DNA of 64,000 nt from Oscillospiraceae bacterium (GTDB lineage Bacteria; Bacillota; Clostridia; Oscillospirales; Ruminococcaceae), in contig JAETSI010000001.1 of NCBI GenBank assembly GCA_021769725.1, positions 167,340-231,339 of the forward strand. Reading direction: 5' to 3'. The translations under genes were made by a program, and so were the position numbers. The notes below the pieces were generated by a model, which was not told the DNA's origin, did not search any database, and saw only the letters and a program-made list of their open reading frames with translations. Below, piece after piece: positions 26,033-34,349 of the stretch; the stretch's first letter is position 1; each line of letters begins with the position of its first letter.

Positions 26033-27458
26033 CGCCCCTATTTATGAGGCTTTACGGAAATTAAGACGGATGAGGGTAGTCCCATTTGATGTTCCCGGTC
26101 ATAAACGTGGACGGGGCAACATGGAATTAACGGAGTTCCTCGGCGAGGACTGCGTGAACGTGGATGTAAACTCAATGAAACCTTTGGACAACCTCTGTCA
26201 TCCCGTCTCGGTCATACGGGATGCGGAAACGCTCGCCGCACAAGCCTTTCATGCCGCCAACGCATTTTTTATGGTAGGCGGAACAACTTCCGCTGTCCAG
26301 AGCATGATAATGTACGCCTGCAAAAGCGGAGACAAGATAATTATGCCCCGAAATGTTCACCGGAGCGCAATAAACGCTCTTATTCTTACAGGAGCAGTAC
26401 CGGTTTACGTAAATCCTGACGTCAACGCTCAGCTCGGCATTGCTCTTGGAATGTCGCTCGCCCAGGTAGAACAGGCAATACGTGAAAATCCGGACGCCAA
26501 GGCGATAATGGTCAACAACCCGACGTATTACGGCATCTGTTCTGATCTCCGGCGTATTACCAGACTTGCTCATGAGCACAATATGCTGGTGCTTGTTGAT
26601 GAGGCTCACGGCACTCACTTCTATTTCGGTGAGAATTTCCCCATTTCCGCCATGGACGCCGGAGCTGATATTGCCTCGGTAAGTATGCACAAATCGGGCG
26701 GAAGCCTCACGCAAAGTTCATTCCTTATTATGGGTAAAGCGGTAAATGCCGATTATATGCGGCAGATCATCAATCTGACACAGACCACCAGCGCATCCTA
26801 TCTGCTGCTGTCAAGCCTTGATATATCAAGAAAAAGACTGGCTCTTATGGGACGTGAGATTTTCGCCGAAACCGTTGAAATGGCGGAATATGCACGTTCC
26901 GAGATCAACAGCATAGGCGGTTATTATGCCTATTCCAAAGAACTTATCAACGGTGACAGTATCTTTGATTTTGACGTTTCAAAGCTGAGCGTCTATACAC
27001 TGCCTATCGGTCTTGCCGGCATTGAAGTATATGATTATCTTCGTGACGAATACGATATACAGATAGAGTTCGGGGATATCGGCAATATCCTTGCGTATAT
27101 CTCAGTAGGCGACAGGAAACGTGACATAGAACGTCTGATAAGCGCTCTTTCGGAGATAAAACGGCGGTTCGGCAGATCAGGCGCCGATATGCTTACGCAG
27201 GAATACATCTCCCCCGTCATTGCCGAAACCCCAAGAACGGCTTTCTATGCCGATAAGATCTCGCTGCCCCTGGATGAAGCCCCCGGTCACGTGTGTACGG
27301 AATTCGTTATGTGCTATCCGCCGGGAATCCCCATTCTTGCCCCCGGAGAGCTTATCACAAAAGAGATCGTTGATTATATAGGATACGCCAAGGAAAAAGG
27401 ATGTCAGCTTACGGGCACGGAGGATATCAATATTGAACGGCTCAATGTTCTTGCATGA
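26013..27458 (+). CDS. speA: Arginine (Orn/Lys/Arg group) decarboxylase, fold-type I
   Basis: 481 residues, the short Bacillus-like form without the receiver-like wing domain of the E. coli enzymes. PLP-site evidence: PGHKRGRG near the N-terminus, [20 protein letters not shown], and the Schiff-base Lys in [15 protein letters not shown]. The C-terminal block includes [13 protein letters not shown]. It would decarboxylate arginine to agmatine; arginine rather than lysine is inferred from the agmatinase gene in the same operon. It overlaps speD and is followed 18 bases later by speE. Confidence 0.9.
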   Translation: MALYQTDAPIYEALRKLRRMRVVPFDVPGHKRGRGNMELTEFLGEDCVNVDVNSMKPLDNLCHPVSVIRDAETLAAQAFHAANAFFMVGGTTSAVQSMIMYACKSGDKIIMPRNVHRSAINALILTGAVPVYVNPDVNAQLGIALGMSLAQVEQAIRENPDAKAIMVNNPTYYGICSDLRRITRLAHEHNMLVLVDEAHGTHFYFGENFPISAMDAGADIASVSMHKSGGSLTQSSFLIMGKAVNADYMRQIINLTQTTSASYLLLSSLDISRKRLALMGREIFAETVEMAEYARSEINSIGGYYAYSKELINGDSIFDFDVSKLSVYTLPIGLAGIEVYDYLRDEYDIQIEFGDIGNILAYISVGDRKRDIERLISALSEIKRRFGRSGADMLTQEYISPVIAETPRTAFYADKISLPLDEAPGHVCTEFVMCYPPGIPILAPGELITKEIVDYIGYAKEKGCQLTGTEDINIERLNVLA

Positions 27459-27476
27459 CATGAAAGGAGTAATTTT

Positions 27477-28328
27477 ATGGAATTATGGTTTACAGAGAGA
27501 CATACCCCAAATGTTAAATTTTCGATAAAAGTGGATCGCCAGCTGTACAGCGGAAACAGCGAATTCCAGCGGATAGATGTGTTTGATTCAAAGGAATTCG
27601 GCAGATTCCTCACCCTTGACGGCTACATGATGCTTACGGAAAAGGACGAATTCATCTATCACGAAATGATAACCCATGTTCCGATGGCGGTGCATCCCGA
27701 CCCGAAAAACATTCTTGTTATCGGTGCAGGAGACGGCGGAGTTATCCGTGAACTCACACGATATCCCGGAATAGAGTCAATCGACCTGGTGGAGATAGAC
27801 GAGCTTGTTATTGAAGTCTGCCGTAAATATCTGCCGTCTACCGCCTGCCGTCTTGACGATGAACGTGTTCATATATTCTGCGAGGACGGAGTGAAATTCA
27901 TACGCAGATGCGAAAATAAATATGATATTATAATTGTTGATTCGACCGATCCGTTCGGGCCGGGTGAAGGTCTTTTTACCAAGGAATTCTACGGAAGCTG
28001 TTCTAAGGCGCTGCGTGAGGACGGCATTATGGTGAATCAGCACGAAAGCCCATTCTACGCCGAAGATGCTGCCGCCATGCAGAGATCGCATAAGCGCATT
28101 GTGGACAGTTTTCCCATAAGCCGTGTATATCAGGCTCATATCCCGACTTATCCGTCCGGGCACTGGCTTTTCGGCTTTGCTTCAAAAAAATGTCATCCTG
28201 TCCATGATCTCAACAGCACCAAATGGAATATGCTCGGTCTGAAAACCGGCTATTATAATACGAAACTTCACGCCGGAGCTTTCTCACTGCCGAATTATGT
28301 AGAAGAAATGCTCAGGGACGTCGAGTAA
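27477..28328 (+). CDS. speE: Spermidine synthase (polyamine aminopropyltransferase)
   Basis: 283 residues. It has the N-terminal beta domain (MELWFTERHTPNVKFSIKV, typical of the family) and the Rossmann core with the dcSAM motif VIGAGDGGVIRELTRY. VEIDELVIEVCRKYLP and the catalytic/putrescine-binding DSTDPFGPGEGLFTKEFY segment are also present. It transfers an aminopropyl group from decarboxylated SAM to putrescine. GGAG ribosome-binding site at proper distance. Repeat copy 3 begins seven bases after its stop. Confidence 0.95.
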   Translation: MELWFTERHTPNVKFSIKVDRQLYSGNSEFQRIDVFDSKEFGRFLTLDGYMMLTEKDEFIYHEMITHVPMAVHPDPKNILVIGAGDGGVIRELTRYPGIESIDLVEIDELVIEVCRKYLPSTACRLDDERVHIFCEDGVKFIRRCENKYDIIIVDSTDPFGPGEGLFTKEFYGSCSKALREDGIMVNQHESPFYAEDAAAMQRSHKRIVDSFPISRVYQAHIPTYPSGHWLFGFASKKCHPVHDLNSTKWNMLGLKTGYYNTKLHAGAFSLPNYVEEMLRDVE

Positions 28329-28334
28329 AGACAG

Positions 28335-28508
28335 CAACTTTAGTGGGGACACCGTCTCCACACCCCTGCCAAAGGGGGAATCCCCCTTTGGAAACCCATT
28401 ATTAATTGTTCTTATTATCCCTTTGGGGCAATAAGAACAATTAGGGTGAATATCCATAGAGAAAATTTCCTCTTGACATGAGCATAAGAAGCAGAGTCAC
28501 TAAAGTTG
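28335..28508 (-). repeat. Structured interspersed repeat, copy 3
   Basis: About 174 bases between speE and speB, in the opposite genomic orientation to copies 1 and 2 and therefore again complementary to the local mRNA. Ends: CAACTTTAGTG (28335-28345) and CACTAAAGTTG (28498-28508). The conserved GTCAAGAGGAAATTTTC block (minus strand) and the GGGGGA/TCCCCC and GGGGAC/GTCTCC stems are kept. The long hairpin is a different sequence (TAATTGTTCTTATT with AATAAGAACAATTA), though it still pairs perfectly along 14 bp. Confidence 0.85.
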
Positions 28509-28543
28509 TTGGCATCGATTGCCTAAAATGAAAGGAGAAAATT

Positions 28544-29395
28544 ATGCTTTCTAAAAATGTATCAACATTTATCGCCTGCGACAGCGAATACAATGAAGCC
28601 GGGATAGTTCTTTTCGGCGTCGGATTCGACAGCACCACAAGCTTTCGTCCGGGAGCACGTTTCGGCCCTTCCGCCATAAGAAACGAAAGCTTCGGAATAG
28701 AGACATACAGCCCCTACCAGGACAAGGATATGACCGATTACCGCTTCTTCGACAGCGGCGACATTGATGTTACTTTCGGCGGCGTAAGGCGTACCATAGC
28801 CGATATTGCCATGAGAACCGATATGATCCTTACTGACGGAAAGCTGCCATTCATGATCGGCGGAGAGCATCTTGTAACGCTTGGCTCTGTTATGGCTGCA
28901 AAGGAAAAAATCGACGATCTTTATATCATCCATTTTGACGCTCATGCCGACCTCCGAGACGACTACCTCGGTCAGCAGCTTTCCCACGCCTGTGTGCTCA
29001 GACGCTGCCATGAACTTGTGGGCGACGGACATATTTTCCAGTTCGGCATCAGGAGCGGCGACCGTGAGGAATTCCGCTTTGCTGGAGAACATACGAAAAT
29101 GCACAGATTCAGCTTTGACGGACTTGAAGAAACGGTGAAAGATCTTAAAGGAAAAAATGTCTATTTTACCCTTGATCTCGACGTGCTTGACCCTTCGGTC
29201 TTTCCGGGAACAGGCACTCCGGAGGCAGGCGGCGTTACATTCGATGAACTTAGAAAAGCCGTTACCCTCGTTTGCAGCAGCCTGAATATCAAGGGCTGCG
29301 ACGTATGCGAACTCAGTCCCGTTTACGATCAGAGCGGCGTTTCCACCGCCGCTGCCTGTAAGATCATCCGTGAAATGCTTCTGGCTCTTTCATAA
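28544..29395 (+). CDS. speB: Agmatinase (ureohydrolase family)
   Basis: 283 residues. The manganese ligands are in GGEHLVT (His), HFDAHADLRDDY (Asp-His-Asp) and TLDLDVLDPSVFPGTGTPE (Asp-Asp), the complete ureohydrolase set. It hydrolyses agmatine to putrescine and urea. SRPG-like STTSFRPGARFGPSAIR near residue 30 is the standard N-terminal block. It has AAAGGAG upstream and follows repeat copy 3; the next gene starts 14 bases later. Confidence 0.94.
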   Translation: MLSKNVSTFIACDSEYNEAGIVLFGVGFDSTTSFRPGARFGPSAIRNESFGIETYSPYQDKDMTDYRFFDSGDIDVTFGGVRRTIADIAMRTDMILTDGKLPFMIGGEHLVTLGSVMAAKEKIDDLYIIHFDAHADLRDDYLGQQLSHACVLRRCHELVGDGHIFQFGIRSGDREEFRFAGEHTKMHRFSFDGLEETVKDLKGKNVYFTLDLDVLDPSVFPGTGTPEAGGVTFDELRKAVTLVCSSLNIKGCDVCELSPVYDQSGVSTAAACKIIREMLLALS

Positions 29396-29409
29396 AAAGG
29401 AGAATAATT

Positions 29410-29958
29410 ATGTATACATACAGAAAAAGCATTCCGCTGAATACTCCGGGTGGAAGAAAAACTGCAAGGCTGATACTCACTATAACTCTTTTGACTATAT
29501 CCGTGGTATTTATTGCTGTCGGAACTATTATTTTTAAGGTGAACAAATCACAGCAAGATAAATGTACGGAGAAAGTTACTGCCAAGGTAGTTGATCTTCT
29601 GGAGCAAACTAATACTTCCAGTCACAAAGGCAGACGAAGAACAAGTATTTCTTATCGTCCGGTATTTGAATATATATACAATGATAAAAAATACGTAACG
29701 GAAAGCAATGTTTCTTCAAATCCGCCCGAATACGAGATCGGTGAAACTGTAGATCTGATGATCGACCCTGATGAACCAAGAAAGATTTACGATCCGGACA
29801 GCAAGCTGCTTCGGCTTATGGGATTTATATTCGGCGGCGTCGGTATATTGATGCTGATAATATACATCATCATCATGATCGTTATGAGCAGATTTAATAA
29901 TAATAAAGAAAATCCGGAAAATACAGAGATTGACTATTACGATGAAAATCAATATTAA
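29410..29958 (+). CDS. DUF3592-like membrane protein
   Basis: 182 residues with two transmembrane helices (about 19-43 and 136-160) enclosing a beta-rich domain of about 90 residues (TAKVVDLLEQ, SISYRPVFEYIYNDKKYVTESNVSSNPPEYEIGETVDLMIDPDEPRKI spread over 50-130). This VxVxYDP-type pattern matches DUF3592 proteins, whose role is unknown. The Ser/His/Lys-rich insert and the acidic C-terminal tail are not conserved features I recognise. It sits inside the polyamine operon between speB and the carboxyspermidine dehydrogenase gene with short gaps, so it may act in polyamine handling at the membrane, though that is only context. Confidence 0.75.
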   Translation: MYTYRKSIPLNTPGGRKTARLILTITLLTISVVFIAVGTIIFKVNKSQQDKCTEKVTAKVVDLLEQTNTSSHKGRRRTSISYRPVFEYIYNDKKYVTESNVSSNPPEYEIGETVDLMIDPDEPRKIYDPDSKLLRLMGFIFGGVGILMLIIYIIIMIVMSRFNNNKENPENTEIDYYDENQY

Positions 29959-29976
29959 AATAAAAGGAGAATAAAA

Positions 29977-31179
29977 ATGGGAAAATGTATGATAATCGGT
30001 TGCGGCGGCGTAGCCTCTGTTGCAATTCACAAATGCTGTCAGAACAGCGAGGTTTTTGAGGGAATAATGATCGCAAGCCGCACAAAATCCAAATGTGACG
30101 CTCTGAAAGAGAAGCTTCAGCCCACAACAAAAACCGTTATCGAGACGGCTCAGGTCAACGCCGACAATGTTGACGAGCTTATAGCGCTGATCGAAAGCTA
30201 CAGACCTGACGTGGTATTGAATCTTGCTCTCCCCTATCAGGATCTGACAATAATGGACGCTTGTCTAGCCACCGGAACTCACTACGTCGATACTGCTAAC
30301 TACGAACCCCTCGATACTGCCAAATTCGAGTACAAATGGCAGTGGGCTTATCGTGAGCGCTTTGAAAAAGCAGGTATCACCGCACTTCTTGGCAGCGGCT
30401 TTGATCCCGGCGTTACGGGCGTTTTCTCAGCTTATGCAATGAAACATCATTTTGATGAGATCAATTATATTGATATTCTGGACTGCAACGGCGGCGATCA
30501 CGGTTATCCGTTTGCAACCAACTTCAACCCTGAGATCAATATTCGTGAAGTTTCCGCAAAGGGAAGCTATATTGAAAACGGAAAATGGATCGAAACCGAA
30601 CCAATGGAAATAAAACGTGTATATAACTTCAAGGACGTAGGCGAAAAAGATATGTATCTTCTTCACCATGAGGAGCTTGAATCACTGGCGCTCAACATCA
30701 AAGGCATCAAGAGGATACGCTTCTTCATGACATTCGGTCAGAGCTACCTTACACATTTGAAATGCCTTGAAAACGTAGGAATGACATCAATCGAACCTAT
30801 CATGTACGAAGGACGGGAAATCGTTCCGCTCCAGTTCCTTAAAGCAGTTCTCCCTGACCCTGCAAGTCTGGGGCCCAGAACGGTTGGCAAAACCAACATC
30901 GGCTGTATTTTCAGGGGCAAAAAAGACGGAAACGATAAATCCTACTATCTCTATAATATCTGCGATCATCAGGAATGCTACAAGGAGGTAGGCTCTCAGG
31001 CAATCTCCTACACCACGGGTGTTCCGGCAATGATCGGTGCAATGATGATAATGACCGGTAAGTGGAATAAAGCCGGGGTTTACAATATCGAGGAATTTGA
31101 TCCTGATCCTTTCATGGAAGCTCTCAACAAATGGGGACTGCCCTGGGAGGAGGATTTTGATCCCGTACTTGTAGAATAG
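29977..31179 (+). CDS. Carboxynorspermidine/carboxyspermidine dehydrogenase (saccharopine-dehydrogenase-like)
   Basis: 400 residues. N-terminal Rossmann motif MIIGCGGVASVAIHKC, then VLNLALPYQDLTIMDACLATGTHYVDTANYEP, and the C-terminal LGSGFDPGVTGVFSAYA. This full pattern is typical of CANSDH (Lys1 family) rather than true saccharopine dehydrogenase. It condenses aspartate semialdehyde with putrescine or diaminopropane and reduces the product with NADPH. The decarboxylase partner nspC is two genes downstream, which strongly supports the call. AAGGAG precedes the ATG. Confidence 0.92.
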   Translation: MGKCMIIGCGGVASVAIHKCCQNSEVFEGIMIASRTKSKCDALKEKLQPTTKTVIETAQVNADNVDELIALIESYRPDVVLNLALPYQDLTIMDACLATGTHYVDTANYEPLDTAKFEYKWQWAYRERFEKAGITALLGSGFDPGVTGVFSAYAMKHHFDEINYIDILDCNGGDHGYPFATNFNPEINIREVSAKGSYIENGKWIETEPMEIKRVYNFKDVGEKDMYLLHHEELESLALNIKGIKRIRFFMTFGQSYLTHLKCLENVGMTSIEPIMYEGREIVPLQFLKAVLPDPASLGPRTVGKTNIGCIFRGKKDGNDKSYYLYNICDHQECYKEVGSQAISYTTGVPAMIGAMMIMTGKWNKAGVYNIEEFDPDPFMEALNKWGLPWEEDFDPVLVE

Positions 31180-31192
31180 AGGGGGAAATTAT

Positions 31193-32710
31193 TTGAGTTT
31201 CAGTGACCTTTTTAAAAAAAATTGCCAATCGCCGCCCATAAACTACTGTGAAAATTTCATATCCGGTTATCACGAATTTTTCTGTGCTGCATTCAATACT
31301 TTAAATGACCTTAAAACTGACAAAATCGGAGAGTTTGCAGCTCAATGCCGTATACTTACAACTGGAAATATACAGGAAATACGAAATCGTTTTTATCGTC
31401 TGCGTCATGTTATGTATGGATATTACTACGGTACAACATACGCTAAACTTAATTTCAAACTATTGAAACAGTATAGCGGCAATGATTTTCCGGCGCTCCT
31501 TGCAGCCGGAATGATGCATCGAAGCGGTTATTGCCGTGAAAAATGCACCGTCCTTATAGCAGATTATCCGGAGTATATCTGCCTGACTCTGCATGGCTTC
31601 AATGACTGGGTACCCCAGGTGCGCAGTGCGTCGGAAGAAAGCTTTTTCAATATGCTACCGAAGGCTGATTTAATTAACGTAATTATGGCATACAGCGAAG
31701 CCGACCGTATCATCAGAAGCAATCGTTTCAGCAAGAAACAGTTTGACAGAGCACGCAGTCAGCTGGCAGAAAGAATAAGCCGGGAGAGCGGCACAGATGT
31801 TATTTCCGCAATTAAAACTGTCATTCAGCCCAATGACCGATGTAATCTGTATTTTCCGCTGCTCCGGGACAGGCTGATATCGCCGGAAACAGCAGAATCA
31901 ATTATCAAAACCGAAAAAGCGGAGATAGCAGACAGACTTGCTCCGCTTGTGATTGAAAAGTATGATCTGCCAGTTGAGCATCTTATTGAAATGACAGAAA
32001 GCCGCTTTCCGAGAATACGATATGTCGCTGCAAGACGGCTCTATGAAAAATCCGGGCTGTGGCAGAATGCCGACAGGCTTCTATTGGACCAAAGCGCTCC
32101 TGTGCGTGATCTAATGCAGTATTATTTTGAGAAATCCGGAAATATCAGTCTGAAAGACTTTTACAGGGAAAATTTCCCAAACCCGGAAGCAATAAAAGGC
32201 TTTGGTGAATGCGGTGCATTTGCAGACGAAATAGAAATAAGATCTTTTGCTTATTCGGATAATGCAAAAATTGCCGCCTCAGCTATTTATTCTCTTTGCA
32301 AGCTTACCTCTGACAGCAATGACGATTTGTACTACGAAATGCTAAGCGACCCTCGAAATCAGGTTTCAAAAGCAGCTTTTCTGGCTATGCAGTGCTGTGG
32401 AAATGTAGTCCCGGAACAAGTGTACATTGATATTCTTAAAAATCGTGACAACGAACTCCGAACCAGACGTCTGGTAAAGCTTCTGTGCCGAAACACCGGA
32501 AGCCTCTGGAACGCAATGCCATATTTTATACGTCTCTATTATGCCCCGGAGGAGTATATACGTCTCCCGGTACGCATGGCGATATCCAAAAGATCCTATA
32601 TATATCTTTCAACAAGGGAGTACGCCGCAGAGATCAGAAGAGCAATAGAGGAAAACCCGCTTCCTGAAAATCTGACGGCACAAATTTACAGAGAGATCGG
32701 AGTGATCTGA
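31193..32710 (+). CDS. HEAT/armadillo-like helical repeat protein in the polyamine operon
   Basis: 505 residues with a TTG start at 31193 and GAGGGGG upstream. The protein is almost all alpha-helical with repeated pairs of amphipathic helices. Examples are FPALLAAGMMHRSGYCREKCTVL, then VPQVRSASEESFFNML, FPRIRYVAARRLYEKSG, APVRDLMQYYFEKSG and NQVSKAAFLAMQCCGN, matching HEAT-repeat spacing of about 35-40. Such scaffolds bind proteins or nucleic acids. No enzymatic motif is visible. It overlaps the start of nspC (TGATG), so it is coupled to polyamine synthesis genes, but its role there is unknown. Confidence 0.75.
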   Translation: MSFSDLFKKNCQSPPINYCENFISGYHEFFCAAFNTLNDLKTDKIGEFAAQCRILTTGNIQEIRNRFYRLRHVMYGYYYGTTYAKLNFKLLKQYSGNDFPALLAAGMMHRSGYCREKCTVLIADYPEYICLTLHGFNDWVPQVRSASEESFFNMLPKADLINVIMAYSEADRIIRSNRFSKKQFDRARSQLAERISRESGTDVISAIKTVIQPNDRCNLYFPLLRDRLISPETAESIIKTEKAEIADRLAPLVIEKYDLPVEHLIEMTESRFPRIRYVAARRLYEKSGLWQNADRLLLDQSAPVRDLMQYYFEKSGNISLKDFYRENFPNPEAIKGFGECGAFADEIEIRSFAYSDNAKIAASAIYSLCKLTSDSNDDLYYEMLSDPRNQVSKAAFLAMQCCGNVVPEQVYIDILKNRDNELRTRRLVKLLCRNTGSLWNAMPYFIRLYYAPEEYIRLPVRMAISKRSYIYLSTREYAAEIRRAIEENPLPENLTAQIYREIGVI

Positions 32711-33837
32711 TGCAGAAGTTTTCATCCTTAAAAACACCGTGCTACGTCATCGACGAAGCACGGCTCATACACAACCTTGAAATACTTCACGGAATGGAAG
32801 AACGCACCGGAGCAAAGATACTCCTTGCCCAGAAAGCCTTTTCATGTTATCATCTTTATTCCACGATAGGAAAGTATATTTCAGGAACAGCTTGCAGCGG
32901 TCTTTTTGAGGCACGTCTCGGATATGAAGAAATGGGAAAGGAAAATCATGTATTTTCCGCCGCCTACCGTGAGGAAGAAATCGGTGAGATAATCAGCTGC
33001 TGCGGTCATATTATCTTCAATTCCTTTGGTCAGCTTGGCAGATATCGCAATCGTGTTCTGGCTGCCGGGAAAAAAATCGGACTGCGTATAAATCCGGAAT
33101 GCTCCACCCAGAATGGACATGAGATCTATGACCCGTGCTCTCCGAAATCTCGTCTTGGCATCACAGACAAGAACTTCCGGCGCAGCGATCTTTACGGTGT
33201 AACAGGGCTTCACTTCCATACGCTGTGCGAGCAGAATTCGGATGATCTTGAAAAAACTCTGGACGCCGTTGAGGAAAAATTCGGCGATATACTGCCCCGA
33301 ATGGAGTGGATCAATTTCGGTGGAGGTCACCACATCACCAGGGAAGATTACGACATCCCCCGACTGGAACGGTGCATAAAGAGGATGCAGGAAAAATACG
33401 GGCTGGAGGTATATCTTGAACCTGGAGAGGCTGTTGCCTTGAATGCCGGATTTCTTGTGACAGAAGTCCTTGACATTACCGAAAACGATATTCCTATTGC
33501 GATTCTGGACACTTCGGCAGCCTGTCATATGCCTGACGTTCTTGAAATGCCCTACAGACCGCCGCTTTTAAACTCCGGAATGCCGTCTGAGAAGTCATAC
33601 ACCTACCGGCTTGGATCACAGACCTGCCTTGCAGGAGATGTTATCGGAGAATATTCCTTTGACACTCCGCTGCATATCGGCAGCAGACTTGTTTTCGGGG
33701 ATATGGCGATTTATTCTATGGTGAAAAACAACACCTTCAACGGAATGCCGCTGCCGGATATCGTTCTGAAAAAAACAGACGGAACACTGGAAATACTAAA
33801 ACAATTCGGGTACAGAGACTTCCGTGAAAGGCTCTGA
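32710..33837 (+). CDS. nspC: Carboxynorspermidine/carboxyspermidine decarboxylase
   Basis: 375 residues, alanine-racemase fold (fold III). The PLP Lys is in KILLAQKAFS near residue 43, the phosphate-binding glycines are in INFGGGHHIT, and the YLEPGEAVALNAGFLV block is present. CLAGDVIGEYSF is the active-site Cys/Asp loop near the C-terminus. It decarboxylates carboxyspermidine (or carboxynorspermidine) to the polyamine. Last gene of the operon; a terminator follows 16 bases later. Its ATG overlaps the stop of the HEAT-like gene. Confidence 0.94.
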   Translation: MQKFSSLKTPCYVIDEARLIHNLEILHGMEERTGAKILLAQKAFSCYHLYSTIGKYISGTACSGLFEARLGYEEMGKENHVFSAAYREEEIGEIISCCGHIIFNSFGQLGRYRNRVLAAGKKIGLRINPECSTQNGHEIYDPCSPKSRLGITDKNFRRSDLYGVTGLHFHTLCEQNSDDLEKTLDAVEEKFGDILPRMEWINFGGGHHITREDYDIPRLERCIKRMQEKYGLEVYLEPGEAVALNAGFLVTEVLDITENDIPIAILDTSAACHMPDVLEMPYRPPLLNSGMPSEKSYTYRLGSQTCLAGDVIGEYSFDTPLHIGSRLVFGDMAIYSMVKNNTFNGMPLPDIVLKKTDGTLEILKQFGYRDFRERL

Positions 33838-33852
33838 ATCACTATAGGTAAA

Positions 33853-33881
33853 ACGGATGCTGATATGGCGTCCGTTTTTTT
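33853..33881 (+). terminator. Terminator of the polyamine operon
   Basis: ACGGATGC and GCGTCCGT pair (one G-T wobble) across a 7-base loop, followed by seven T. Confidence 0.85.
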
Positions 33882-33944
33882 CATATCCTGCGAATTTCGG
33901 TAAATAATACAAATATAGAAAGTCAGATTTGTTCATAATACATA

Positions 33945-34002
33945 TTGACATATACCCTCTACGGGTATATAATTATAATATCTAAAATACCCCGTGAGGG
34001 TA
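33945..34002 (+). promoter_or_regulatory. csoR-copA promoter with two CsoR operators
   Basis: TTGACA (33945-33950) and TATAAT (33968-33973) with a 17-base spacer. The palindrome TACCC-N5-GGGTA occupies the spacer exactly (33953-33967), and a second TACCC-N5-GGGTA lies just downstream (33988-34002). This matches the G-C-rich CsoR operator known from copper-responsive Firmicutes, so apo-CsoR should block both polymerase binding and escape. Confidence 0.9.
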
Positions 34003-34020
34003 TATAATCGGAGGAATAAT

Positions 34021-34332
34021 ATGCATGATAAAACTTCGTCAGAATGCTGCTGCCGGCACAAGGATACACCGAGAAGCGAACAGACGCTCAGGCAGCTGCG
34101 CAACCGCATAAACCGTATTGTCGGACAGCTGAACGGAATACAGAAAATGCTCGACGAAAACCGATACTGCGGCGATATTCTTACACAGATCGCTGCGGCA
34201 GAAAGCGCACTGCAAAGCGTGGGATATATCGTCTTGCAGGAACATATGCAGACCTGTGTTGCAGAACAGATCAGAATGGGCAACACTGAAATAATGACTG
34301 AAGCCGTCGATCTTATCAAAAAACTTAAATAG
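34021..34332 (+). CDS. csoR: Copper-sensing repressor CsoR
   Basis: 103 residues, all helical, DUF156 family. The Cu(I)-binding triad is present: Cys in NRYCGDIL, then His and Cys in EHMQTC. Also conserved are RLRRIEGQ-like RINRIVGQLNGIQKML and the ECCCRHK N-terminal Cys cluster, which is extra. Start at 34021 has GGAGG seven bases upstream; the frame extends further but without a site. It represses its own operon through the two palindromic boxes and releases DNA when copper binds. Confidence 0.94.
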   Translation: MHDKTSSECCCRHKDTPRSEQTLRQLRNRINRIVGQLNGIQKMLDENRYCGDILTQIAAAESALQSVGYIVLQEHMQTCVAEQIRMGNTEIMTEAVDLIKKLK

Positions 34333-34349
34333 TCAAAGGGGATTTTGCG

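Noticed and set aside
32881-33528. 215-codon minus-strand open frame opposite nspC
   Set aside because: Antisense to a strongly conserved PLP decarboxylase gene and without its own signals.
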